A stretch of 64,000 nucleotides of DNA. It comes from JAVBNN01 sp031551525 (GTDB taxonomy: Bacteria; Bacillota; Negativicutes; Acidaminococcales; JAISLQ01). The stretch covers positions 1 through 64,000 of the forward strand of contig JAVBNN010000009.1 of assembly GCA_031551525.1 (NCBI GenBank). The letters run 5' to 3'. The position numbers were made by a program, and so were the translations under genes. Under the pieces are notes generated by a model. The model ran no database searches and was not told the origin of the DNA. It saw only the letters and a list, made by a program, of their open reading frames with translations. This document shows, one piece after another, positions 42,493 to 51,564 of the stretch; position 1 is the stretch's first letter; every line of letters begins with the position of its first letter.

Positions 42493-43281
42493 TCATTTTA
42501 CAATATTAGAACCAAACCATTGAGTGGAGATTTTAGCGGAAGTACCGTCTTTTTTCATATCATCGAGAGCTTTTTGCAGTTTGGCCATCAAGTCTTTGTC
42601 TTCTTTTCTGAGGCCGACGCCATATTCTTCTGTGCCGAAGTTTTCAACCAACACAGCATATTGTCCAGGTTTTTTCGCAGTATAGTAGCGGCCGACTATT
42701 TCGTCTATGACCACCGCGTCAAGGCGTCCAGCGTCAAGATCCATCAGGGTGGCAATAAAGTCGCCGTACTTTTTGAAGTCTTTAAAAGATTTTAAGATAT
42801 TTGGTTCTTTTTCAACCGCGTCAACACTGGTGCTGCCTTCCTGAGTGCCCACTACTTTACCTTTCAGATCGGCTTTGGTCTTGATCGTAGAGCCGCTTTT
42901 TACTATCACGATCTGGCGGTTTTCCATGTAGGGTTTGCTAAAAGCAATTTTTTCCTTGCGTTTTTCGGTTATAGTCAAGCCGTTCCAAAGCATGTCCACG
43001 CGTTTGCTGGTGATTTCGGCTTCCTTGCTATTCCAGTCGATGGGTTTGAATTCTGCCTCTGATCCGATGCGCTTAGCAGCCTCTTTGGCCATATCGATAT
43101 CAAAACCGACCAGTTTGCCGTCTTTGTCCCTAAAGCCCATTGGCGGGAAATTGTCATCAAGACCGATCACGATCTTCTTTGGTGCGGCGGCAGGTTTTGC
43201 CGCTGGTTTGCTGTCGCCGCAACCTGCGGCCAAGCTGGCCATGATAAATACTGCTATTGAAGCTAAAAAAATTTTTTTCAA
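42493..43281 (-). CDS. Polar amino-acid-binding lipoprotein
   Basis: The 262-aa protein has a lipoprotein signal with lipobox LAAGC (C21) and an SBP_bac_3 domain (about 38-260) starting KIVIGLDDNFPPMGF. It captures an amino acid and delivers it to the permease. Ligand residues cannot be assigned to one amino acid by eye; cystine, glutamine or arginine are possible. It is first in the operon, divergent from the riboswitch-controlled NlpC/P60 gene. 43282-43460 is an A+T-rich divergent promoter region. Confidence 0.94.
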   Translation of the reverse strand: MKKIFLASIAVFIMASLAAGCGDSKPAAKPAAAPKKIVIGLDDNFPPMGFRDKDGKLVGFDIDMAKEAAKRIGSEAEFKPIDWNSKEAEITSKRVDMLWNGLTITEKRKEKIAFSKPYMENRQIVIVKSGSTIKTKADLKGKVVGTQEGSTSVDAVEKEPNILKSFKDFKKYGDFIATLMDLDAGRLDAVVIDEIVGRYYTAKKPGQYAVLVENFGTEEYGVGLRKEDKDLMAKLQKALDDMKKDGTSAKISTQWFGSNIVK

Positions 43282-43460
43282 AATATACGCCTCCTTGATT
43301 TTATCTTTCTCTACTATGTTACTTTAATATATTAAAATGGTAAATGATAGTAAATATGCATTATTTTGCCACAAACTCTATTTTTCTTCTTCAAACTCCT
43401 TTTTTCAATGAAATTCATAGTATGTTACAAAAAACAACAAAAAATATAAAAATTCCCCGG

Positions 43461-43489
43461 TTGAAAAATATAACAATGTAGTGTATATT
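43461..43489 (+). promoter_or_regulatory. Sigma-70 promoter of the riboswitch-NlpC/P60 unit
   Basis: -35 TTGAAA (43461-43466), 17-nt spacer, -10 TATATT (43484-43489). Transcription would start at about 43496, right before the aptamer. Confidence 0.75.
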
Positions 43490-43495
43490 AAAAGT

Positions 43496-43625
43496 CGACG
43501 ATTTTTATCCGAATCCATTTTAAATGGTACGGGGGACCCACTAACTGGGGTGAAGTTTCCAAATTATGGAAATAGAGCGGCTCCTTGCTCGAACCCGACA
43601 GCTAACCCCGGAGGAGAAGGGAGTA
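43496..43625 (+). ncRNA. c-di-AMP riboswitch (ydaO/yuaA type)
   Basis: The leader contains the ydaO aptamer hallmarks in order: CCGAATCC (about 43509), GGTACGGGGGACCCA (about 43526), GGGGTGAAG (about 43547), an internal hairpin TTTCCAAATTATGGAAA, GAGCGGCTCCTTGCTCGAA and CCCGACAGCTAACCCC (about 43594-43609). These riboswitches bind c-di-AMP and usually lower expression of wall hydrolases and potassium/osmolyte transporters. No T-tailed terminator follows; the aptamer's 3' edge runs into the GGAGGAGAAGGGAG ribosome site, suggesting translational control (inference). Confidence 0.93.
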
Positions 43626-43633
43626 AAAGCAGT

Positions 43634-44308
43634 ATGTATGTTTCGCGTTTTTGTCTGGCAATAGTTTTTTTCGCATCGTGTTTTTGTCTGTCTTTTGCCA
43701 ATCCCGGTGAGGCTTTCTACCGGACGGGCGATCGGGGGCCTGAAGTTCAGGAAATACAGGTCAGGCTGAAAAAATTAGGTTATGAGATAGGAACTGTCGA
43801 CGGTGTTTTCGGCGGTAATACCGCCAAAGCGGTGAAAACCTTCCAGACAGTCACAGGTATAGATGTTGATGGCGTAGTGGGCGAGCAGACTTTCCGCAAG
43901 CTCATGGAACGTGACATGCCGCCCAGTCGGGCCGGTATGGTGAACACGCTGAGGCGGCTGATTTCCTCGGCGCTTAGTTATCAGGGCGTTCCGTATGTAT
44001 TTGGCGGAATATCCCCATATGGTTTTGATTGTTCGGGTTATACCAAGTATGTGTTTGCCCAGGCCGGCATAGATTTGCCGCGCATGGCCGATGACCAGTT
44101 CTACGCTACCCGTGAGATTGCAAAAAGTGAGTTGTCCCGTGGCGACCTGGTTTACTTTACTACATACACCCCCGGCATTTCGCATGTAGGCATTTACCTT
44201 GGCAACGACCAGTTCATCAGCGCTACCTCCAGCGCGGGTATCGCGATACGTTCGCTGTACGACAGCTACTGGGGGCCGCGTTATGTGGCGGCAAGCCGGG
44301 TCATTTAG
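43634..44308 (+). CDS. Secreted NlpC/P60 peptidoglycan hydrolase with PG-binding domain
   Basis: The 224-aa protein has a signal peptide (1-22), a PG_binding_1 domain (about 30-92, repeats around GTVDGVFGGNTAKAVKTFQ) and an NlpC/P60 endopeptidase domain (105-224) with catalytic Cys133 in DCSGY and His184 in HVGIYLG. It should cut stem peptides (D-Glu-DAP bond in this family). Start ATG 43634 follows the riboswitch; the in-frame upstream codons are aptamer, not protein. Control of a wall hydrolase by c-di-AMP is a recurring theme for this riboswitch. Confidence 0.94.
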   Translation: MYVSRFCLAIVFFASCFCLSFANPGEAFYRTGDRGPEVQEIQVRLKKLGYEIGTVDGVFGGNTAKAVKTFQTVTGIDVDGVVGEQTFRKLMERDMPPSRAGMVNTLRRLISSALSYQGVPYVFGGISPYGFDCSGYTKYVFAQAGIDLPRMADDQFYATREIAKSELSRGDLVYFTTYTPGISHVGIYLGNDQFISATSSAGIAIRSLYDSYWGPRYVAASRVI

Positions 44309-44320
44309 GAAAAAATACAG

Positions 44321-44362
44321 CAGACTGGCGCTAGATGTTAGCAGCCAGTCTGTTTTATATTT
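44321..44362 (+). terminator. Terminator after NlpC/P60 gene
   Basis: CAGACTGGC (44321-44329) pairs with GCCAGTCTG (44344-44352), followed by TTTTATATTTT. Confidence 0.85.
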
Positions 44363-44386
44363 TACGACACAATGGGGGGATATATT

Positions 44387-44950
44387 TTGCAACAGGAAAA
44401 AGCCTATGAAATATTGAAAAAGTATGTTAATGCTGACCATTTGGTGAAACATTGTGCGGCGGTGGAAATAGCCGTGCGCGCCTACGCGGAGAAATTTGGT
44501 GAAGACGTCGACTATTGGGGAGCGGTAGGGCTGCTGCACGACATAGACTTTGAAAAATACCCCGAAGAGCACCTGCAACATTCGCGGGATATATTGATCG
44601 CCGAAGGGTTTGACGAGCAGTTCGTTACCGATGTTTTATCGCACGGGCGCGACTGGCAGCCTGAACGCACTTTACTGCAAAAAACACTGTTCGCCACGGA
44701 CGAGATGACTGGCTTCGTACTGGCCTGCGCTCTGGTAAGGCCGGACAAAAGCCTTGACAACCTGGAAGTAAAGTCAGTGGTGAAAAAAATGAAAGACAAG
44801 GCTTTCGCCAAAGCGGTCAACCGTGAAACGCTGACCAAAGGCGCTGAAATGTTGGGTATGGATATCAAAGAACACATAGAATTTGTGACCAAAGCTCTGG
44901 CGGATAAAGTAAACCAGCCACCGTACGCGGCGCTGAAGTTTCTCGGCTAG
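44387..44950 (+). CDS. HD-domain phosphohydrolase
   Basis: The protein (187 aa from this start) has an HD domain with H in VKHCAAVE, the paired GLLHDIDFEKYPEEH and a downstream SHG that complete the metal site. Such small HD proteins are often nucleotidases or unassigned hydrolases. TTG 44387 is preferred as start since GGGGGGA at 44374-44380 lies 6 nt upstream; ATG at 44372 would overlap that ribosome site. It stands alone between two terminators. Confidence 0.82.
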   Translation: MQQEKAYEILKKYVNADHLVKHCAAVEIAVRAYAEKFGEDVDYWGAVGLLHDIDFEKYPEEHLQHSRDILIAEGFDEQFVTDVLSHGRDWQPERTLLQKTLFATDEMTGFVLACALVRPDKSLDNLEVKSVVKKMKDKAFAKAVNRETLTKGAEMLGMDIKEHIEFVTKALADKVNQPPYAALKFLG

Positions 44951-44955
44951 ATGAT

Positions 44956-44983
44956 ACAGGCCTTTTGCGGGCCTGTTTTTTTA
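44956..44983 (+). terminator. Terminator after HD-domain gene
   Basis: ACAGGCC (44956-44962) and GGCCTGT (44970-44976) form a stem followed by a run of seven T. Confidence 0.88.
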
Positions 44984-45012
44984 TTGAGCGTATGCTTGCA
45001 TTCATGTATAAT
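44984..45012 (+). promoter_or_regulatory. Sigma-70 promoter of the miaB-mutS-mutL operon
   Basis: -35 TTGAGC (44984-44989), 17-nt spacer, -10 TATAAT (45007-45012), 24 nt before the miaB start. Confidence 0.65.
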
Positions 45013-45035
45013 AAATATGTTAGGGAGGTAGTGCT

Positions 45036-46367
45036 TTGAACGCGGATAAAAAAACTTACCATATCATAAATTACGGCTGCCAGATGAACCAGAGTGATTC
45101 TGAACACTACGCCGGACAACTGGACGCTATGGGCTATAATGGTATAGATAGCTATGCTGGAGCCGACGTCGTCTTGATAAATACCTGCTGCATCAGAGAG
45201 AGCGCGGAAAAAAAAATACATGGCAAGATTGGTGAACTGAAGCGCCTGAAAACCGAAAAACCAGGCTGCGTTATCGTATTGGCCGGATGTATGGCGCAAA
45301 AAGACGGAGAAAAACTGCTAAAAAAATACAGCCAACTTGATCTAGTCTTGGGTACTTTTCATATCAGCAGATTTGCGCAGATACTTTCGGAATTTTTAGC
45401 CAGTCCCAAACGACGGGTCAGCGTGGAAGAAAAACTGCAAGAAGGTGAATTTGAAAGCGGAGTCGGGCGCCGTAGCAGTTTTGCCGCCTGGGTACCCATC
45501 ATGTATGGCTGCAACAATTTTTGCACCTATTGTATAGTGCCCTATGTCAGAGGACGAGAACGCAGCCGGGCGCAGGGAGACATCATAGCGGAAATGGCGG
45601 CGGCAGTCACCCAAGGCTATACAGAGTTCACTCTTTTGGGGCAGAACGTCAATTCTTACGGTAAAGACCAGGGCCGGAAAAACGCTTTTTCCGAACTGCT
45701 CAAAGCGGTTGACGCAGTAAAAGGCGTAGAACGTATACGCTTTATGACCAGTCACCCGCGCGACATGGGAAAAGACGTTATAGAGGCGGTGGCGGCAGGC
45801 GAGCATCTTTGCGAACATTTTCATCTGCCGGTACAGGCGGGGAGCGATAGAATCATTTCCGCCATGAATCGCGGCTACAGCAGCGGTGAATATCTTGAAC
45901 TGGTAGGCATGGTCAGGGATTTGATTCCAGCGGCCAGCATAACGACCGATATCATAGTTGGTTTTCCCGGCGAAACGGAAAAAGATTTTCAGGCGACCCG
46001 CGACATGGTGGAACGGGTGGGTTATGACGCGGCATATACATTTCTTTACTCCGCGCGTTCCGGTACTCCGGCCGCTAAAATGCCGGAACAGGTGCCGCTT
46101 GACGTTAAAAAAACGCGCCTGAAAGAACTTATGTCCGTACAAAATATCAACGGACTCAAGCGCAACCAGTCGCTTCTCGGTAGCGTGCAAGAGGTAATGT
46201 TGGAGGGGGCAAGCCATAAGGATGAACAAACACTTTCCGGGCGGACCCGGACCAATAAAATAGTCATATGGCCGCGGGAGAGCAGGGAGGTAACTCCCGG
46301 CGAGCTCATACCAGTTAAAATAACGGCGGCGCAGACATGGTTAGTGAAAGGACAGGAAGCCCAATGA
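45036..46367 (+). CDS. miaB: tRNA methylthiotransferase MiaB
   Basis: This 443-aa radical SAM enzyme converts i6A37 to ms2i6A37 in tRNA. The UPF0004 domain has the Cys ligands of its auxiliary cluster (YGCQMN, NTCCIRE, AGCMAQ); the radical SAM motif is CNNFCTYC (around 158); a TRAM domain ends the protein. TTG start at 45036 with AGGGAGG upstream. It shares a pathway with miaA further down the same operon. ATGA overlap with mutS. Confidence 0.97.
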   Translation: MNADKKTYHIINYGCQMNQSDSEHYAGQLDAMGYNGIDSYAGADVVLINTCCIRESAEKKIHGKIGELKRLKTEKPGCVIVLAGCMAQKDGEKLLKKYSQLDLVLGTFHISRFAQILSEFLASPKRRVSVEEKLQEGEFESGVGRRSSFAAWVPIMYGCNNFCTYCIVPYVRGRERSRAQGDIIAEMAAAVTQGYTEFTLLGQNVNSYGKDQGRKNAFSELLKAVDAVKGVERIRFMTSHPRDMGKDVIEAVAAGEHLCEHFHLPVQAGSDRIISAMNRGYSSGEYLELVGMVRDLIPAASITTDIIVGFPGETEKDFQATRDMVERVGYDAAYTFLYSARSGTPAAKMPEQVPLDVKKTRLKELMSVQNINGLKRNQSLLGSVQEVMLEGASHKDEQTLSGRTRTNKIVIWPRESREVTPGELIPVKITAAQTWLVKGQEAQ

Positions 46368-48946
46368 CGGTGACTTATACGCCAATGATCCAGCAATATA
46401 AAGAGATAAAAGAATGCCACCCGGGAGACATACTATTTTTCCGGTTGGGCGATTTTTATGAAATGTTTTTCGAAGATGCGGAACTGGCTTCCCGCGAACT
46501 GGAAATAACTCTTACCGGGCGCGAGGGTGGGTCAAAAGAACGTATTCCTATGTGTGGTGTGCCTTACCATGCGGCGGAAGGTTATATAGCCAAACTTTTG
46601 AAAAAAGGTTACCGCATAGCTATCTGCGAACAGACCGAAGACCCCAAACAGGCAACTGGCCTCGTGAAACGCGAAGTAGTGAAAATAATCACACCAGGCA
46701 CTACGATGAACGAACAAATACTGGAAGACAAAACCAACCAGTATCTTGTTTTGGTTTATGAAGAAAACGCTCTGCTTTGCCTTGTAGCCGCCGACATATC
46801 GACCGGCGAATGCCTGTGGACGGTTTGCCGTGGAGCGGCTCGTCACGAAAAAGCAGCCGACTTTATCTTCCAGACCTCACCGGCTGAAATCGTGCAGTCC
46901 GGCAATGTAGAAAACTGGGACAAACTCGAAGATTTTTGTCGGCAAAAACTCGGCAATTTCGTTTTTACCAGCTTTTTGCCGGAAAACATTAAAACGTCCG
47001 GGCAACTGGCGGAAAAGCATTTTACGGACACCTCCCGTTTACCGCAAGAGGCTCGTACCGCGCTAGGTTTTATGCTGTCTTACCTTTATCAGGTGGTCAA
47101 GTCCGACCTGGCTCATTTGAACAGGCTGAACGAATTGAATTATGATAACACTATGCTTATGGACGCTACCGCCATACGTAACTTGGAAGTTTTAAAAAAT
47201 ATGCGTGACGGCTCCAAAAAAGACACGCTACTTTCTGTTTTGGATCGCACCCATACGGCGATGGGGGGGCGCCAGATAAAGCGCTGGCTGGAAATACCGC
47301 TTTTGAATCCGCTGTATATAAAAAAACGCCAGCAGGTAGTAAAAGACCTCTTGGGCAATGTCGTTCTGCGTGACACTTTGGCCGACAACCTAAAGCGGAT
47401 ACAGGACATAGAACGCATACTATCCCGGGTGGAGGTAGGAACGGCCAACGCCCGTGACCTGGCTGCGTTATCGTCATCACTAGGCGCTTTGCCGGAAATA
47501 AAAAGGATACTTTCTGTTGCCGGCTCCAGTAGTTTGGCGCTCTTGGGCGGGCAGATGGAAGTACACGCAGCGCTGTTTAACCTGCTCGTTAGCGCTTTGG
47601 TTGAAGAACCGCCTTTTTCCGTGCGCGAAGGCGGCATGATCAAAGAAGGGTATGATTTTGAACTCGACGAACTGCGCGCTATTTCCCGCGAAAGTCGCGC
47701 CTGGATGGCGGACTTTGAGCAAAAGGAACGGATAAGCACAGGGATAAAAAACCTCAAAGTCGGTTATAACAAAGTTTTTGGTTATTACATAGAGATAACC
47801 AAGTCCAATTTGCAGTCTGTGCCTGATAATTTTGTCAGAAAACAGACTTTGGCCAACGCAGAGCGCTATATAGTGCCAGAACTCAAAGAATTTGAAAACA
47901 AAATATTGGGTGCGCAAGAACGCATAGAGCAGCTGGAATACCATCTATTTGGTCTTTTGCGGGAGAAAGTGCGCGAACAACTGGTTAGCCTTCAGGATAC
48001 CGCCCGTTTGCTGGCCGACATAGACGTTTTCATGGCGCTGGCGGTGGCAGCGGACAAGTACAATTTTGTTTGCCCGGAAATTAACGACCGTCAGGAAATA
48101 ATCATAAAAGACGGCCGTCATCCGGTAGTGGAGAGACTGTTAGTTCGCGAGATGTTTGTACCGAATGATACGGCGCTCAACATGAAAGAACAGCGCACCG
48201 TCATCATAACCGGTCCGAATATGGCCGGCAAATCTACTTATATGCGCCAAGTGGCGCTCATTGTCCTGTTGGCGCAGATCGGCAGTTTTGTGCCGGCGCG
48301 TGAAGCCAGCATTTGCCCGGTGGATAGGATATTTACCAGGGTGGGGGCGAGCGACGACTTGGCCAGTGGACAGAGTACCTTTATGGTGGAGATGACCGAA
48401 GTTGCGCAGATCATCAAATATGCAACCGCTAACAGCCTGATAATCCTTGACGAAGTGGGACGGGGCACCAGCACTTACGATGGTATGAGTATCGCGCGGG
48501 CAGTCATTGAACACATCAGCGGCAGGATAAAGGCCAAGACTCTATTTGCCACGCACTACCACGAACTTATACAACTGGAAGAAAGCATATCTTCCCTAAA
48601 AAACTATTCGGTGGCAGTAAAGGAACGCGGCAACGAAGTAGTGTTTTTGCGTCGGATCATCCCCGGCGGGGCTGACAAGAGCTACGGCATACACGTGGCA
48701 CAGCTCGCCGGTTTGCCGAAAAATCTCCTGGCACGAGCCCAGGAACTTTTAGCAGAATACTCCGAAGGTATATGCGCGACGCCCGTTCAGGACAATGCCG
48801 TACAAAACGGTCAATCATCCTTGTTTGCCAGTGCCTTGAGCAGTGAACTTTTAAAACTGGACGTCACCACGCTTACTCCGCTCGAAGCGCTCAATAAAAT
48901 ATTTGAACTGCAGCAAGAGGCAAGGCGGGAGGCTGGGTTATCATGA
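46364..48946 (+). CDS. mutS: DNA mismatch repair protein MutS
   Basis: The 860-aa mismatch-recognition ATPase has the N-terminal GDFYEMFFEDA motif (mismatch-wedging Phe-x-Glu), connector, core and clamp domains and the ATPase with GPNMAGKST, the DDLASGQSTFMVEM loop and DEVGRGTSTYDG. I place the start at 46364 (MTVTYTPM) using ACAGGAAG as the ribosome site; ATG 46337 lacks one. It overlaps both neighbours by 4 nt, so miaB, mutS and mutL are translationally coupled. Confidence 0.97.
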   Translation: MTVTYTPMIQQYKEIKECHPGDILFFRLGDFYEMFFEDAELASRELEITLTGREGGSKERIPMCGVPYHAAEGYIAKLLKKGYRIAICEQTEDPKQATGLVKREVVKIITPGTTMNEQILEDKTNQYLVLVYEENALLCLVAADISTGECLWTVCRGAARHEKAADFIFQTSPAEIVQSGNVENWDKLEDFCRQKLGNFVFTSFLPENIKTSGQLAEKHFTDTSRLPQEARTALGFMLSYLYQVVKSDLAHLNRLNELNYDNTMLMDATAIRNLEVLKNMRDGSKKDTLLSVLDRTHTAMGGRQIKRWLEIPLLNPLYIKKRQQVVKDLLGNVVLRDTLADNLKRIQDIERILSRVEVGTANARDLAALSSSLGALPEIKRILSVAGSSSLALLGGQMEVHAALFNLLVSALVEEPPFSVREGGMIKEGYDFELDELRAISRESRAWMADFEQKERISTGIKNLKVGYNKVFGYYIEITKSNLQSVPDNFVRKQTLANAERYIVPELKEFENKILGAQERIEQLEYHLFGLLREKVREQLVSLQDTARLLADIDVFMALAVAADKYNFVCPEINDRQEIIIKDGRHPVVERLLVREMFVPNDTALNMKEQRTVIITGPNMAGKSTYMRQVALIVLLAQIGSFVPAREASICPVDRIFTRVGASDDLASGQSTFMVEMTEVAQIIKYATANSLIILDEVGRGTSTYDGMSIARAVIEHISGRIKAKTLFATHYHELIQLEESISSLKNYSVAVKERGNEVVFLRRIIPGGADKSYGIHVAQLAGLPKNLLARAQELLAEYSEGICATPVQDNAVQNGQSSLFASALSSELLKLDVTTLTPLEALNKIFELQQEARREAGLS

Positions 48947-50775
48947 ACGATATGAAAATAATCCTTTTGGATCAGAATACCGCTAACCAGATAGCGGCAG
49001 GAGAAGTAGTGGAAAAACCGGCTTCGGTCGCTAAAGAACTGATGGAGAACGCTCTTGACGCCGGGGCAAAGGCGATTGAACTGGAAATAGCCGAGGGCGG
49101 GATAAAATACCTGCGCGTCACGGATGACGGTAGTGGAATGTCGCCGAAAGACGCGCGCCTGTCGGTGGCGCGCCATGCCACCAGCAAGATAAAGAGCAGC
49201 AGTGACCTTGTTGACATAGACACACTGGGCTTTCGCGGCGAAGCTTTGCCGAGCATAGCTTCAGTGTCGCGTTTCACTCTTTTGACCCGTGTGGCAGACA
49301 GCGAGCTGGCAACGCAAATAACCCTTACCGGGGGCGAAAAAGAAGAGATATTGGAAACAGGCGGGCGCATAGGCACTAGCGTGATAGTGGAAGACCTGTT
49401 TTTCAATGTTCCGGCCCGTCGCAAGTTTTTGCGCACGGACAGTACAGAAGGGCGCTATATTAATGAAATGGTGGGGAAATTGGCACTGACCCGACCGGAT
49501 GTAAAATTCATACTGACTAATAATGGCCGGCAGGTGGTGAATACGCCGGGTAACGGCGACTTGGCCGATACGGTGGCCGCCATTTACGGTTTCAAGACGC
49601 GCGAGGATCTTTTACCGGTAAACTACCAGTCGGATAACATAAAAGTAACCGGGTATATAGGAAAACCCTCTCTCATCAAAAGTTCCCGCCAGTGGCAGAC
49701 GGTGATAGTAAACAGGCGGGTGATAAACAGCCGTTTCCTTTCCCGCGCCCTTGACCACGCCTATCAGTCGCAACTGCCCAAGAACGGCTATCCGTTTACC
49801 GTCCTAAACATAGAATTGTCGGGATCGGCGATCGATGTAAATGTACATCCGCAAAAAAGTGAAATACGTTTCAGCGACGAACAAGGTGTTTATCGCGTGG
49901 TATACCGGGCCATCTCCAAAGCGTTGGAGGTTCCCTTGCAAACTAATGCCGGTGAAACGGAAAAACCGGTCTTGCCGACAGTGGCTGCCCCCCCCGCCGT
50001 TTACAGGCTGAATTTTGAAGAAGAAAAAAGGCCTGTTTTTAAATACACGGATAAACTGCCAGAGCGGCAGTTTCAGGTACGGGAAGAGGCCGCGTTATAT
50101 GACGGCAGGAAAATAGCCGTAGATGATTTTCTTGCGGCACGGGAAACCATGATGGCCGACACGGTACTTTCCCAGGCGAGAAGCGATGTGCAAGCGGAAG
50201 GCGGTGTAGCTGCCATATGGCCATTGGGACAGATAGATCGCATGTATGTTGCCGCCCAGTCTGACGATTGCCTGTACATTATCGACCAGCACGCAGCGCA
50301 TGAGCGTATAATGTACGACCGCCTGTCAGCCGCAAAAAAAGATATACCGGCCCAACAACTGCTAGTACCGATATTTGTAGAATTGGCCCCGGACGACCTC
50401 GACCTCATCATGTCTTGCCGGGAAGTTTTTTTCGGGCTTTGTTTTGACTTGGAAGAAGCCGGGCCGGATGTATTGCGGATAAACAGCATACCGGCAGATA
50501 TAGATACTGGCGAACTGGAAGCCTTTATCCGCGAAGCCCTGCGCTTTATAGTAGAAATGAAAAAGCCGGACGCAGCCGAACTGCGCCACGAATTTATTGC
50601 AATGGCATCCTGCAAGGCTGCTATAAAAGCGGGACAGACTCTTAATATGCGTGAGATGAAAGAGCTTATCGCCGATCTGATGAAAACCGCGCATCCATTC
50701 ACGTGTCCGCACGGGCGGCCGGCTATACTAAGCTTCCCTAGCCAGGAACTCTTTCGTTTGTTCAAAAGGACTTGA
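48943..50775 (+). CDS. mutL: DNA mismatch repair protein MutL
   Basis: The 610-aa protein has the GHKL ATPase domain (NQIAAGEVVEKPASV, DAGA, DDGSGM, GFRGEAL) and a C-terminal endonuclease/dimer domain. The nuclease motif reads DQHAAHERIMYD, where the usual last Glu is Asp, and the zinc-site motifs ASCKAAIKAG and CPHGRP are present. It therefore belongs to the nicking MutL type found in bacteria without MutH. Start ATG 48943 overlaps mutS. Confidence 0.96.
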   Translation: MNDMKIILLDQNTANQIAAGEVVEKPASVAKELMENALDAGAKAIELEIAEGGIKYLRVTDDGSGMSPKDARLSVARHATSKIKSSSDLVDIDTLGFRGEALPSIASVSRFTLLTRVADSELATQITLTGGEKEEILETGGRIGTSVIVEDLFFNVPARRKFLRTDSTEGRYINEMVGKLALTRPDVKFILTNNGRQVVNTPGNGDLADTVAAIYGFKTREDLLPVNYQSDNIKVTGYIGKPSLIKSSRQWQTVIVNRRVINSRFLSRALDHAYQSQLPKNGYPFTVLNIELSGSAIDVNVHPQKSEIRFSDEQGVYRVVYRAISKALEVPLQTNAGETEKPVLPTVAAPPAVYRLNFEEEKRPVFKYTDKLPERQFQVREEAALYDGRKIAVDDFLAARETMMADTVLSQARSDVQAEGGVAAIWPLGQIDRMYVAAQSDDCLYIIDQHAAHERIMYDRLSAAKKDIPAQQLLVPIFVELAPDDLDLIMSCREVFFGLCFDLEEAGPDVLRINSIPADIDTGELEAFIREALRFIVEMKKPDAAELRHEFIAMASCKAAIKAGQTLNMREMKELIADLMKTAHPFTCPHGRPAILSFPSQELFRLFKRT

Positions 50776-50778
50776 GCC

Positions 50779-51564
50779 ATGCGCTATGCGGTTACCATAG
50801 GAAAAAACGAACAGGTGGATCTCGCCGCTGTGGCTCAAACATGGGCAACAGAGCTGGAAGTGCCCTATCTCTCGCGCAGGCGCGGGCGATTGGATGAACT
50901 TTTGCAAAAAGAAAATTTGGATGGCCTGATAGTGGCGACGGCGCTCGGTCCGCGCGCCTATTCTGCCGGAGGCACACTTTTTTTTCATCCAGGTATGGGA
51001 CGGTTGCGTTGCGACAATATTAAAAATGGTCTGGGCGACCGTATGATTACAGCCATGCAGCTGGCAAACGGTATGAGCGTTCTCGACTGCACCCTGGGCC
51101 TGGCAGCGGATGCTTTTGTCGCCGCTTATGTGACGGGGGAGGACGGCAAGGTCGTCGGACTCGAAACTTCAGCGCCGGTGGCTTTTGTGATCAGGGAAGG
51201 GTTAAAGTGCTATCAGGACGACGAAGACGAGTACAGTGCGGCCAGCCGCCGGATAACAGTCATAAATAAAGAAGCGGGAGAATATCTTTTCAGTTTGCCG
51301 GATGATTGTTTCGACGTGGTGTATTTTGATCCGATGTTCGCAAGAGGCGTGCCCGAATCTTCCGGCATGCAGCCACTGCGGCCATTTTCATGTACAATGC
51401 CGCTTGAAGCAAAAATACTGCGAGAAGCGGAACGGGTAGCCAGGAAGAGAGTCGTCATAAAAAGCGACAAATATTATCGACCGTCTTTTTTGGTAAATGC
51501 AAAGGAAGCGCCCGGCGGGAAATACAGCAGAGTGAAATATTCAGTCATAGAGGTTGGCAAATGA
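50779..51564 (+). CDS. SAM-dependent methyltransferase, RsmJ-like
   Basis: The 261-aa protein has a Rossmann methyltransferase core, SAM loop DCTLGLAADAF (around 103-113) and the catalytic-region motif VYFDPMF (around 187-193). The DPMF motif and overall layout resemble RsmJ (DUF548), which methylates G1516 of 16S rRNA, but the N-terminal 70 residues differ enough that the target is uncertain. It starts 3 nt after mutL and overlaps miaA by 4 nt. Confidence 0.82.
   Translation: MRYAVTIGKNEQVDLAAVAQTWATELEVPYLSRRRGRLDELLQKENLDGLIVATALGPRAYSAGGTLFFHPGMGRLRCDNIKNGLGDRMITAMQLANGMSVLDCTLGLAADAFVAAYVTGEDGKVVGLETSAPVAFVIREGLKCYQDDEDEYSAASRRITVINKEAGEYLFSLPDDCFDVVYFDPMFARGVPESSGMQPLRPFSCTMPLEAKILREAERVARKRVVIKSDKYYRPSFLVNAKEAPGGKYSRVKYSVIEVGK

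Noticed and set aside
43481..43633. N-terminal extension of the NlpC/P60 protein
   Set aside because: These codons are the c-di-AMP aptamer; the signal peptide begins at ATG 43634.
45396..46229. 277-codon antisense ORF over miaB
   Set aside because: Shadow frame of a well-conserved radical SAM gene.
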